Source: Anaerolineae bacterium | GTDB lineage: Bacteria > Chloroflexota > Anaerolineae > Anaerolineales > Villigracilaceae | Reading direction: 5' to 3' | DNA length: 48,941 bases | Assembly: GCA_017303655.1 (NCBI GenBank) | Contig: JAFLCE010000022.1 | Coordinates: 1-48,941, forward strand | Shown here: positions 33,757-41,548 of the stretch, one piece after another | Layout: every line of letters starts with the position of its first letter | Numbering within the stretch: position 1 is the first letter of the stretch | Position numbers and translations under genes: made by a program | Notes under the pieces: generated by a model | Database searches by the model: none | What the model was told of the DNA's origin: nothing | What the model saw: the letters and a program-made list of their open reading frames with translations, nothing else

Positions 33757-34227
33757 CTACAAGCGCTTAACAAAAATCACAAGGTCATCGCCTTGGCTGT
33801 AAAAATCCTTGATGCTGGCTTCGGCTTGATAGCCCATGTTGATGTAAAAATTGCGGGTTGATTCATAGGGCGGCGTACCTGATGTTTCCGCGATCAATAT
33901 TCGTCCGCCGCTTTGACGGACAGCTTCTTCACTGGCGGTCAACAGCCTGCGCCCCACTCCGCCGCGGCGTGTTTCTGGGTCTACGGCGATCCAGTACAGG
34001 TCATGCACACCCTGGGTCAAATCACGCGGACCATGACAGGCAAAGCCCAAGACCTTATCGCCCTCCCGCTCCACAATGAAGTTATACCCACAGTCAGGGA
34101 CACCATAAGTCAGGTAGTCTTGCCAAAGCTCTGCCACGCAGTCAACCTCTTCCTGGTTGAACACGCCCGCCCGGGCAGTAATATCGTTTATCTGTACACC
34201 ATCTGCTTTCACTGCTGTGAAGATCAT
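33757..34227 (-). CDS. GNAT family N-acetyltransferase
   Basis: The 156-aa protein has the acetyl-CoA motif A in WIAVDPETRRGGVGRRLLTASEE (R-R-G-G-V-G-R) and the late NFYINMGYQ block of GNAT enzymes. The length fits a single GNAT domain. I use ATG 34227; a GTG at 34266 would add 13 residues. The substrate is unknown. Confidence 0.88.
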   Translation of the reverse strand: MIFTAVKADGVQINDITARAGVFNQEEVDCVAELWQDYLTYGVPDCGYNFIVEREGDKVLGFACHGPRDLTQGVHDLYWIAVDPETRRGGVGRRLLTASEEAVRQSGGRILIAETSGTPPYESTRNFYINMGYQAEASIKDFYSQGDDLVIFVKRL

Positions 34228-34346
34228 AAATCCATGCCTATGTTTCCCGGTTGAACCGTAGAACACTTTCTGAAAATTTGCCTGCTTGCGGCGGGCTGAT
34301 TTTCACTGCTTTTGCGATTTTCGACAAGCCTTTAAAGTCCATCGTG

Positions 34347-34364
34347 ATAGGACGATTATCCTAT
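34347..34364. promoter_or_regulatory. Operator-like inverted repeat upstream of Grx-TrxR
   Basis: ATAGGA and TCCTAT flank a 6-nt centre, a perfect 6-6-6 inverted repeat 68 nt before the ATG at 34432. It lies in the GNAT/TrxR intergenic region and could bind a dimeric repressor. The regulator is unknown. Confidence 0.35.
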
Positions 34365-34431
34365 TACGAATAATGTAATGAAATCCACACACACCTCCTC
34401 ATAATGACATACTCATCACTGGAGGAAGAAA

Positions 34432-35664
34432 ATGACCGAACCAAAGATCACACTCTATGGCGCATACTGGTGCCCCGACTGCCGCCGCTCGAAGAAATTC
34501 TTAAGTGAACAATTTGTACCCTTTAAATGGGTGGATATTGAACAAGATAAAGAAGCCGAAGCACTTGTCTTGAAAAAGAATAACGGCAAACGCATCATCC
34601 CCACCATTGTGTTTGAAGATGACTCTTTTCTTGTTGAACCGACGAATGCTGAATTAGCAAAAAAGCTTGGGTTGAAAACCGAAGCAAAGAAAACCTATTA
34701 CGACCTCATCATTATCGGCGGCGGACCAGCTGGCTTGACCGCTGCTATCTACGCTTCACGCGAAGGCGCGGATGTACTGTTGATCGAACGCTCCGGCTTG
34801 GGTGGGCAGGCGGGCATCACCGTTGGGTTGGATAACTTCCCTGGCTTTCCTGAAGGCATCAGCGGACAAGAATTCTCGGAGCGAGTCACCCAGCAAGCTC
34901 GGCGCTTTGGCGTGGAGATCTTACAAGCCGTGGACGTGGAACGCCTCGAAAACGAATCCGGCTATCACGAAGTGTATACATCTGATGGCAAGCATTATCA
35001 CTCTCGCGTCGTGCTAGTCACTACTGGTGCATCGTATCGCCGATTAGAAGTCCCCGGCGAGGACGATTTCATTGGCGCGGGCATTCATTTCTGTGCCACG
35101 TGTGACGGTCCCTTCTACAAAGGTGCCAAAGAGATCGTGGTGGTCGGCGGCGGGAATTCTGCCGTGGAAGAAGGCTTACATCTAACGCACTTCGCCGAAC
35201 AAGTGACTTTACTCGTGCGCGGCGACAAACTGACTGCCAGCCAGATCGCCATTGAAAAGGTCAATGAACCCGGCTCGAAGGTAAAGGTGCAATACAACAC
35301 CAGCGTGGATTCATTCGATGGTCAGGATTCAAAACTAAAGTCGATCAAGACCCGCAACATCGTCACCGGCGAAAGCGGAGAAGTAAATCCAGCCGCGGCC
35401 TTCATCTTCATTGGGCAACAGCCGAATAGTGAATTTATCAAAAGCTATGTGCAAACGGACTCGTACGGGTTCATCCTCACCGGGCACGATTTGAGCCATG
35501 ACAAGCCAAACTCACAAACTCAACTGCTTGCCTTCGAGACGAGCACACCCGGCATCTTTGCCGCTGGAGATGTGCGGCATGGCAGCGTTAAACAAGTCGC
35601 TTCTGCTGTGGGTGAAGGCGCCGCCGCGGCGATCTCGATCCGCGAATATTTGCGCACCTTGTAA
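34432..35664 (+). CDS. Glutaredoxin-thioredoxin reductase fusion
   Basis: The 410-aa protein has an N-terminal glutaredoxin-like domain (about 1-78) with WCPDC (C14, C17) and the cis-Pro in IIPTIVFED, and a C-terminal TrxB-type flavoprotein (about 86-410). The latter has GGGPAGLTAAIYASREG for FAD, CATCDG (C221, C224) as redox pair, GGGNSAVEEGLHL for NAD(P)H and AGDVRHG near the end. It should pass NADPH electrons to thiols, with Grx as built-in acceptor. GGAGGAAG stands 5 nt before the start. The gene next door encodes a near copy of the Grx domain. Confidence 0.96.
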   Translation: MTEPKITLYGAYWCPDCRRSKKFLSEQFVPFKWVDIEQDKEAEALVLKKNNGKRIIPTIVFEDDSFLVEPTNAELAKKLGLKTEAKKTYYDLIIIGGGPAGLTAAIYASREGADVLLIERSGLGGQAGITVGLDNFPGFPEGISGQEFSERVTQQARRFGVEILQAVDVERLENESGYHEVYTSDGKHYHSRVVLVTTGASYRRLEVPGEDDFIGAGIHFCATCDGPFYKGAKEIVVVGGGNSAVEEGLHLTHFAEQVTLLVRGDKLTASQIAIEKVNEPGSKVKVQYNTSVDSFDGQDSKLKSIKTRNIVTGESGEVNPAAAFIFIGQQPNSEFIKSYVQTDSYGFILTGHDLSHDKPNSQTQLLAFETSTPGIFAAGDVRHGSVKQVASAVGEGAAAAISIREYLRTL

Positions 35665-35761
35665 GGCTGGGTAAATTCCTCCTTTGTAAAAGGTAATTAA
35701 TGACACTAACGTCACGACCTTAGACGAAGTACATTAAACCCAACATCACTCTGGAGGAACC

Positions 35762-36022
35762 ATGAACACCCCAAACATCACCGTCTATGGCGCAGATTGG
35801 TGCGGAGACTGCCGCCGCACGAAGCAATTTTTGAAGGATCAGCAAATTTCGTATACTTGGGTCGATACCGACGAAAACAAGGAAGCCGAAGAATTTGTAA
35901 AAGCAAAAAACAACGGCAAGCGCATCATCCCCACCATTATTTTTGAAGATGGTTCGTATCTGGTAGAGCCTTCCAACACACAGCTCGCCGAGAAATTGAA
36001 TATCTCACTGCAATCTGCCTAA
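35762..36022 (+). CDS. Mycoredoxin/glutaredoxin-like protein
   Basis: The 86-aa protein has WCGDC (C14-x2-C17), FxWVDTDENKEAEEFV, NNGKRIIPTIIFEDGSYLVEP and the usual C-terminal helix. It is highly alike to the N-terminal domain of the reductase fusion, so it comes from a duplication, and probably is its redox partner. GGAGG is 4 nt upstream of ATG 35762. The 97-nt gap before it may hold its own promoter. Confidence 0.93.
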   Translation: MNTPNITVYGADWCGDCRRTKQFLKDQQISYTWVDTDENKEAEEFVKAKNNGKRIIPTIIFEDGSYLVEPSNTQLAEKLNISLQSA

Positions 36023-36036
36023 ATAACCCTCAAAGG

Positions 36037-36078
36037 TTAAAACGCATACATGGGTATAATCCTCTGTATGCGTTTTAA
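36037..36078 (+). promoter_or_regulatory. 14-bp inverted repeat around the -10 box and start of the MFS gene
   Basis: Arms 36037-36050 and 36065-36078 (TTAAAACGCATACA and its complement) are perfect. Between them is TATAAT (36055-36060). The second arm covers ATG 36068, 7 nt after the -10 box, so the transcript should be leaderless. A repressor bound here would block polymerase. Confidence 0.6.
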
Positions 36079-37324
36079 TTTCTTTAAGCAATCTGACATC
36101 CCCGAACGATACCGTTCCAATTTCATCAACCTCTATCTCGATATCGCCTGGTTCGGCGTGTTGAGTGGCACCGCCGTTAACTTTCTAAATGTCTACGCCA
36201 CCCGCCTCGGCGCAAGCGGATTTCAGATCGGCATGCTCAACGCGGTCGGCGCGGTCATCAACCTATTTCTCGCCATCCCTGCCGGGCATTGGATCAGCAA
36301 ACGACACACCGGCAAAGCCGTCTTTTGGTCATCCGTACTTTTCCGGCTCGGCTACTTTTTATGGATCCCCCTGCCCTGGCTCTTCAACGAAACCGGGCAG
36401 GTCTGGGCGCTCATCGTTATCGCCTTATTAATGGCAATTCCACTCACGCCATTGGGTGTGGGCTTCAACGCCCTCTTTGCAGAATCTGTGCCCGAACAAT
36501 ATCGTGCCCGCGTGGCAGGCACACGCAACATCACCTTTGCCATTGCTTATGTTTTTTCTTCGTTGCTGGCGGGCTATCTTCTAAAGAACATTTCATTCCC
36601 CGAAGGCTACCAAGTCATCTTTTTGATCGGAGCCATTGGAGCTGCCTTCAGCAGTTATCACCTCTGGCACATCAAACCAGTGCAGGATGAAGTACCCGCG
36701 CCTCTTTCCCCGCCGATAGTTGCTTCAACACCCGAGAGCGACTCAACCCCCAAGCCTTCTGTTTCTGCCCTGCGCCTGGATATTTGGAAGACTCCCTTCC
36801 GCGCCATTTTATTGGGCTTGTTCTTCTTTCATTTTGCCCAATACATCGTCACACCTTTGTATCCGCTTGTCTTTGTGCGTCAATTGAACTTAAACGACGG
36901 TCAGATCGGCAACGGCACCGCTTTTTATTACTTAAGCGCCATGCTGGTCTCCACCCAACTCGGACGCATCGCCCACCGCGTGGGCAACAAACGGCTAACC
37001 GCACTTGGCGCGATCGGCATGGGGTCTTATCCCATCATGCTGGCATTTGCCCAAAGTACCCTTCACTTTTACGCCCTGTCTTTTTTTAATGGCTTCATCT
37101 TTGCGCTGGTCAATGGCGCCTATGCCAATTACATGCTCGAAAACATCCCTGCAGATGACCGTCCGCCGTACCTGGCCTGGTATACCATCATGCTCAACCT
37201 CGCCATCCTCACCAGTTCCCTACTTGGTCCGCTCACCGCAGACCTGATCGGTCTCACAGTCGCATTAATCCTCTTTGGTATCTTACGCGCCATTGCTGGG
37301 CTCGCCCTGTTGAAATGGGGTTAA
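36068..37324 (+). CDS. MFS family transporter
   Basis: The 418-aa protein has about 12 membrane helices with the MFS loop 2-3 motif, here GHWISKRHTGK after helix 2. A charged, Pro/Ser-rich loop at about 205-235 splits the two halves. I start at ATG 36068 since it follows the -10 box by 7 nt; ATG 36050 would add six residues. Its substrate is unknown; the placement after the redox genes gives no firm hint. It is followed by smpB after 39 nt. Confidence 0.88.
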   Translation: MRFNFFKQSDIPERYRSNFINLYLDIAWFGVLSGTAVNFLNVYATRLGASGFQIGMLNAVGAVINLFLAIPAGHWISKRHTGKAVFWSSVLFRLGYFLWIPLPWLFNETGQVWALIVIALLMAIPLTPLGVGFNALFAESVPEQYRARVAGTRNITFAIAYVFSSLLAGYLLKNISFPEGYQVIFLIGAIGAAFSSYHLWHIKPVQDEVPAPLSPPIVASTPESDSTPKPSVSALRLDIWKTPFRAILLGLFFFHFAQYIVTPLYPLVFVRQLNLNDGQIGNGTAFYYLSAMLVSTQLGRIAHRVGNKRLTALGAIGMGSYPIMLAFAQSTLHFYALSFFNGFIFALVNGAYANYMLENIPADDRPPYLAWYTIMLNLAILTSSLLGPLTADLIGLTVALILFGILRAIAGLALLKWG

Positions 37325-37351
37325 TCGCAACTACGCCGATTTATTCCATGC

Positions 37352-37357
37352 TAAAAT
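37352..37357 (+). promoter_or_regulatory. -10 box of smpB
   Basis: TAAAAT lies 6 nt before GTG 37364, a leaderless arrangement. Confidence 0.5.
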
Positions 37358-37363
37358 TATCCT

Positions 37364-37825
37364 GTGACTGACGACATTAAGATTATTGCATCCAACCGCA
37401 AAGCCGGTTTTGAATACACCCTGCTCGAAAGATTCGAGGCCGGTATTTCCCTGCAAGGCTCCGAGATCAAATCCATTCGCGCCGGGCAGATCAGCATTCA
37501 AGAAGCGTATATAGACGTGGCGAACGGTCAGGAAGCCTGGCTGCTCGAAGCGCACATCGCGCCCTATGAACAAGCTGGGAAATACTTTAACCATGAGCCG
37601 CTCCGTAAACGCCGTTTGCTTCTACATAAAAAAGAGATCCGCGAATTGTGGAACAACGTCCGCATCAAAGGCATGACCATCGTCCCTATAAAAGTCTATT
37701 TCAAAGATGGTCGCGCCAAGATCGAGATCGCCCTCGCCAAAGGCAAGAAAGCCTACGACAAACGCGCCACGATCGCAAAGAGAGATGAAGCGCGGGACAA
37801 AGAAAGAGCGATGAGAGTTCGATAA
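37364..37825 (+). CDS. smpB: SsrA (tmRNA)-binding protein SmpB
   Basis: SmpB binds tmRNA and brings it to stalled ribosomes. The 153-aa protein has ASNRKAGFEYTLLERFEAGISLQGSEIKSIRAGQ (residues about 7-40), the RKRRLLLHKKEI block and VYFKDGRAKIEIALAKGKKAYDKR, and ends with a basic helix DEARDKERAMRVR, as usual. Translation starts at GTG 37364. I see no tmRNA gene in the window. Confidence 0.97.
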   Translation: MTDDIKIIASNRKAGFEYTLLERFEAGISLQGSEIKSIRAGQISIQEAYIDVANGQEAWLLEAHIAPYEQAGKYFNHEPLRKRRLLLHKKEIRELWNNVRIKGMTIVPIKVYFKDGRAKIEIALAKGKKAYDKRATIAKRDEARDKERAMRVR

Positions 37826-37884
37826 ATTCTTTCACCTTTCCTCTTGCACTATGTAGGAAAGATAAAAGAAGAAAGAAGTGATGT

Positions 37885-38667
37885 ATGCCTCCCTCAACCA
37901 TAGGTGGAATTAATTTACTCCCCGATCCTGAAAAGCGGGCGATCTACGCCAAATATATCCCTCAAGTTTTATTGGAAAAATACAGCCTGCCGCCGCTGAC
38001 ATCAGCGGCGGGATACAACTTGCTACAATTCCGTTTTGCAACCGGCTCCACCGATGTCGAGATGCGGCTGTATCACAAAGTGGATTTTCCCGACCCGATC
38101 CTATATGCCCACCTGACCGATACTATGAACGGTCAGATCCACGTCTTGCTGTACATCCTCAACGACCCGGATTCTCAACGCTATAACGTGGACAAAATGC
38201 CAGACGGCTCTCCCACCCGTTTTGGGACGTTGAAGCGCAACCTCGAGGCAGAGGCTCAGGCTTGTGAGGCTGGGCTGGCACCGGGTCAGGTACGACGCGG
38301 ACTTAGAATGTTAGGTCAAGCTATTGAGGCATTCGAAGGCTTCATCGTCGCGCTCGGGCATGAAATGTATTTCGTCGAACCTTTGTATTATCACAATGCG
38401 GTTATCTTTGAACGCTATGGGTTTTCTTACCAAATGGGCAAACGCCTGATGGAAAGCATCCATACAGGCTTTAAACCCGGTGGCGACCTGCACACCCAAC
38501 TCGATGGCTCAAACGTGTTCCGCAAACCAGAAGCATCTGAAAGCATCCGCAAACGCTCATGGGCGATCCATGATGGCATCCTCGGCGAGCCATTCACCAA
38601 CGTGACGATGTACAAACGCGTGGGCAAAGCCGCCGGAGTGAGCACGACCAAAGATTGCAAATGGTAG
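37885..38667 (+). CDS. Conserved-looking hypothetical protein, 260 aa
   Basis: I do not recognise the family. The protein is soluble, with no signal or membrane helix. It has an alpha/beta start (about 1-110, with LYHKVDFPDPILYAHLTDT), a helical middle (about 115-170) and a distinctive end, SIRKRSWAIHDGILGEPFTNVTMYKRVG. YHNAVIFERYGFSY around residue 172 has some likeness to acyltransferase C-termini. Ribosome binding is by AAGAAG near the start. A strong terminator follows 5 nt after the stop. Confidence 0.7.
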   Translation: MPPSTIGGINLLPDPEKRAIYAKYIPQVLLEKYSLPPLTSAAGYNLLQFRFATGSTDVEMRLYHKVDFPDPILYAHLTDTMNGQIHVLLYILNDPDSQRYNVDKMPDGSPTRFGTLKRNLEAEAQACEAGLAPGQVRRGLRMLGQAIEAFEGFIVALGHEMYFVEPLYYHNAVIFERYGFSYQMGKRLMESIHTGFKPGGDLHTQLDGSNVFRKPEASESIRKRSWAIHDGILGEPFTNVTMYKRVGKAAGVSTTKDCKW

Positions 38668-38671
38668 AATC

Positions 38672-38702
38672 AAAAAGAGCTGAGATTGCATCAGCTCTTT
38701 TT
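38672..38702. terminator. Bidirectional rho-independent terminator
   Basis: A 12-bp stem AAAAAGAGCTGA with 7-nt loop is followed by a T-run on the plus strand and an A-run upstream that serves the minus strand. It sits between convergent genes ending at 38667 and 38712. Confidence 0.9.
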
Positions 38703-38711
38703 TTCTGGAAA

Positions 38712-39161
38712 TTATTTCGTCAAGAGGAATGAAACTAAATACTCAGCAGGTTTGATCTCTGCGGCAGACATTTTCGGAAACGGCAAGACCTTGCTCATAC
38801 GAATCACTACATCGCCAACTTCAATGCTAGTTTGCATTCCTTGAAAATCAATCTCCGGCACATTGCCTGAATCATCCGTAAAGGTTTGAAAGACAAATTC
38901 TTGAGTAGTACTGGAATCGAATTGCGCCGTCACCACAACTGTTACAGGTCCGCTTTCAGCACATTCGATCTCCAGCGGACAACGACCATCCGTTGGGACG
39001 CTGAGCAAGGTAATGGTCAAATCCGATTCAGGTATCGTTACAGAATGACCCGGAGTCAATGTGAATTCTTCGCCAATATTTGCTTGGATCGGCATAGGAA
39101 GTGAATCATGTGTACATGCAGTTAGAAAAAATGCAAATAATAGAAAGAACTGCTTCCACAT
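38712..39161 (-). CDS. Lipoprotein of unknown function
   Basis: The 149-aa product has a lipoprotein signal LTAC (Cys16). The mature part is a beta-rich domain with DGRCPLEIECAESGPVTVVV, two Cys likely in a disulfide, and a final YLVSFLLTK. Similar DGRCP-containing small lipoproteins occur in many bacteria, without function. It would face outward. It is 13 nt downstream of the M20 peptidase gene stop. Confidence 0.8.
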   Translation of the reverse strand: MWKQFFLLFAFFLTACTHDSLPMPIQANIGEEFTLTPGHSVTIPESDLTITLLSVPTDGRCPLEIECAESGPVTVVVTAQFDSSTTQEFVFQTFTDDSGNVPEIDFQGMQTSIEVGDVVIRMSKVLPFPKMSAAEIKPAEYLVSFLLTK

Positions 39162-39174
39162 TTTATTGCCTTGC

Positions 39175-40494
39175 TTAGCCGAAACGGCTCAAGGCTTTAT
39201 AGATGGTCTGTGCCCCAAACTCGATTGCCGCCGCAGGCACGCGTTCGTCTGCCGCGTGGATCACAGAAGCAAATTGAAAATCTTCGGGCAATGGCATGGG
39301 CAGATAGCCATAGGTCTGAATCCCAAGCTTCGAGAAGAAGCGTCCATCCGTCACTCCACTGAGTAACAAAGGAATCGGAGTGCCCGTCGGGTCAGCTTCT
39401 TTTAGAACCTCTGAAAGTTTGTTGAACAACGACATATCCGGCTCAGACGGACCTGGGTCATACTCGGTCACTTCAAGCTCTACACCTGCGCCGACGATCT
39501 GACGCATTTCGTTTAACATCTGCTCTGGTTTGAACCCCGGCAGCATTCTGCCATCCATAAACACCGAGACTTCACTGGGAATCACATTGATCTTATTGCT
39601 ACCCTTGAGAATGGTCGGGCTGACCGTATTATGGAAGAGCGGATAAAAGACTCGTCCGCGCTCACCCAGCAAGTTCAAAACGGTATTAGTCATCAGCGGA
39701 TTGGTCAACTGCCCGAGAATCGCGCCTTGCACACCGCCTAGAGCCGAAGCCATGGCTTCTACCATCATCCGTGCTGGCGGCGTGATATGAACCGGGAAAT
39801 CCTTTTTATCCAATATCTTGAGCATTTCAGAAAGCCGAGCCATGGCGCCACCCCGCACTGGCATTGAGCCGTGACCGCCCTGTCCGCGTACTGTGGCTTT
39901 GATGCCACAGATCTGTTTTTCCGAGATCATGATGGGATAAAAACGCTTGCCGCCGACATTCATCGAAAAGCCGCCAAACTCACCAATGGCGTATTTGATG
40001 TCTTTGAATAATTCAGGGTGTTCATCCACTAAAAATTTCGCCCCGAAATCACCGCCCACTTCTTCATCGCAAACAATTGTAAGGATAATATCGCCGGGCG
40101 GGCGTAAGCCTTCGGCATTGGCACGCAGAAATGCCGCTACCATCATAGCAACGCCACCCTTCATATCCAAAGCACCACGCCCCCACACATACCCGTCGAT
40201 CAGATTCCCCTCAAAAGGCGGATGCTGCCAGGGTTGGTCTTCGGTCGTGACCACATCCACATGACCATACATCAGCAAAGGCGCAACCTTCCCTTCACCA
40301 GGGATGCGTGCGATCAGATTCGGTCGCTCCGGGTCTTTAGCAAGTAAGGTGGATTCGATCCCCGCCTCATTCAACAGGTCACGAATATAACCAACGCAAG
40401 CCGCTTCATGACCTGGTGGATTCGTCGTATTGAATCGGATCAGCCGCTGCAAAATTTCAACGGGACGTTCATGCATGTTCTGGTTTTGCGCCAT
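39175..40494 (-). CDS. M20 family metallopeptidase
   Basis: I choose ATG 40494 (GGAG 6 nt upstream). The 439-aa protein has YGHVDVV with the first zinc His, GRGALDMKGGVAMM with the bridging Asp, CDEEVGGDFG with the catalytic Glu, and a His near the end (IHAADERVP). The dimerisation lid with GGHGSMPVRGGAM is present. It belongs to the ArgE/DapE/carboxypeptidase group; which substrate it uses cannot be told. Confidence 0.93.
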   Translation of the reverse strand: MAQNQNMHERPVEILQRLIRFNTTNPPGHEAACVGYIRDLLNEAGIESTLLAKDPERPNLIARIPGEGKVAPLLMYGHVDVVTTEDQPWQHPPFEGNLIDGYVWGRGALDMKGGVAMMVAAFLRANAEGLRPPGDIILTIVCDEEVGGDFGAKFLVDEHPELFKDIKYAIGEFGGFSMNVGGKRFYPIMISEKQICGIKATVRGQGGHGSMPVRGGAMARLSEMLKILDKKDFPVHITPPARMMVEAMASALGGVQGAILGQLTNPLMTNTVLNLLGERGRVFYPLFHNTVSPTILKGSNKINVIPSEVSVFMDGRMLPGFKPEQMLNEMRQIVGAGVELEVTEYDPGPSEPDMSLFNKLSEVLKEADPTGTPIPLLLSGVTDGRFFSKLGIQTYGYLPMPLPEDFQFASVIHAADERVPAAAIEFGAQTIYKALSRFG

Positions 40495-40577
40495 GACAGA
40501 CTCCAAAGATGAAGTTATTTTTATAATTTTATTATATGCCAATTCAACGCAAAATATTCTTTGAGCAAGTTAAATCA

Positions 40578-40603
40578 AAAGACCACGCTTTCACGTGGTC
40601 TTT
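40578..40603 (-). terminator. Terminator of the tRNA-Met gene
   Basis: AAAGACCACG and CGTGGTCTTT form a 10-bp stem with 6-nt loop, 6 nt after the tRNA end, followed by TTTTGATTT on the minus strand. Confidence 0.85.
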
Positions 40604-40608
40604 CAGAG

Positions 40609-40680
40609 TAGCGGGGGCAGGACTTGAACCTGCGACCTTCGGGTTATGAGCCCGACGAGCTGCCACTGCTCCACCCCGCA
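40609..40680 (-). tRNA. Initiator tRNA-Met (fMet), anticodon CAT
   Basis: On the minus strand the cloverleaf is complete: acceptor arm TGCGGGG/CCCCGCT, anticodon loop CTCATAA, T arm GGTTCAAGTCC. Three G-C pairs (GGG/CCC) close the anticodon stem, and the first pair is a T-T mismatch, both marks of the initiator tRNA. The CCA end is not encoded. A hairpin terminator follows. Confidence 0.95.
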
Positions 40681-40891
40681 CCGGTTAGTAGAGCCCGCCG
40701 ATATTACCAACGTTTGTGTAAAAAGTCAAGCGATATAAGACAATGACACTTACAGATGCAAAAACATTGGTAACGAAATTCATATTCAGGTTCAAAGCAA
40801 TTCATAAGAATTGGTGTATAATCTTTTTACCTTAACAAACTTAAAGACAAAATCATTCCAAAGAATTAAGGCAGTAACTGAATTATAAATT

Positions 40892-41548
40892 ATGAAGACC
40901 ACCACCCTTTTGGTCATTGAAGCCAAACACGCAGAGGTCCCTTCGTTTGCAGCCGATCTGCAAAAGAAGGGATTTGATGTACATATAGCGCAAAACGGCA
41001 GTAAAGCTGTGGCGTTGCTAAAAGAAGTCAGCCCGAGTCTCGTGGTTGTCAATGCTGCCTCCATGCGCAGCACCGGGTTACGCATCTGTCAGGCATTACG
41101 CGAAAAAGATGCGAGGCTTCCCATCATTCTGATCCTCGATGAAGATAAAGAAGTCAGCAAAGATGCAGCCGATGCTGTCTTGATTCTGCCTTTTACAGTT
41201 CAAAAACTTTCCAATCGCATCAAGCCTTTACTCCCCGGTGACGGCAAAAATGTTTTACATGTCGGTCCCATTCGCCTTGACCTTGAAAAGCGACGTGTGC
41301 GCTGCATGGGAAAAAGCAGTAAGCTGACTCCACGCTTGGTGACCTTGCTACAATTGTTGATGGACAAACATGGTGAAGTGGTCGAACGTGAACCCCTCTT
41401 CAAAAAAGCATGGGAAACCAATTACACCGGCGATACCCGCACCCTTGATGTACATATCTCATGGTTGCGACGCGCCATTGAGCTCGACCCTGATAACCCA
41501 AAATTCCTCAAGACCGTACGCGGCGTGGGCTATCGCTTAGATATTTAG
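40892..41548 (+). CDS. OmpR-type winged-helix regulator with degenerate receiver
   Basis: The 218-aa protein has a receiver-fold N-terminus (about 1-115) and an OmpR-type DNA-binding domain (about 120-216, with KLTPRLVTLLQLLMDKHGEVVERE and TLDVHISWLRRAIE, ending VRGVGYRLDI). The receiver lacks key residues: the acidic pair is IEAK, the phosphoacceptor is N54 in VVVNA, and KPF is LPF (99-101). It cannot take a phosphate in the normal way. No kinase gene is near. It is convergent with, and overlaps by 12 bp, the methyltransferase gene. Confidence 0.9.
   Translation: MKTTTLLVIEAKHAEVPSFAADLQKKGFDVHIAQNGSKAVALLKEVSPSLVVVNAASMRSTGLRICQALREKDARLPIILILDEDKEVSKDAADAVLILPFTVQKLSNRIKPLLPGDGKNVLHVGPIRLDLEKRRVRCMGKSSKLTPRLVTLLQLLMDKHGEVVEREPLFKKAWETNYTGDTRTLDVHISWLRRAIELDPDNPKFLKTVRGVGYRLDI

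Noticed and set aside
37826-37884. tmRNA gene next to smpB
   Set aside because: The gap is only 59 nt with no tRNA-like ends or tag frame; no tmRNA is seen elsewhere in the window.
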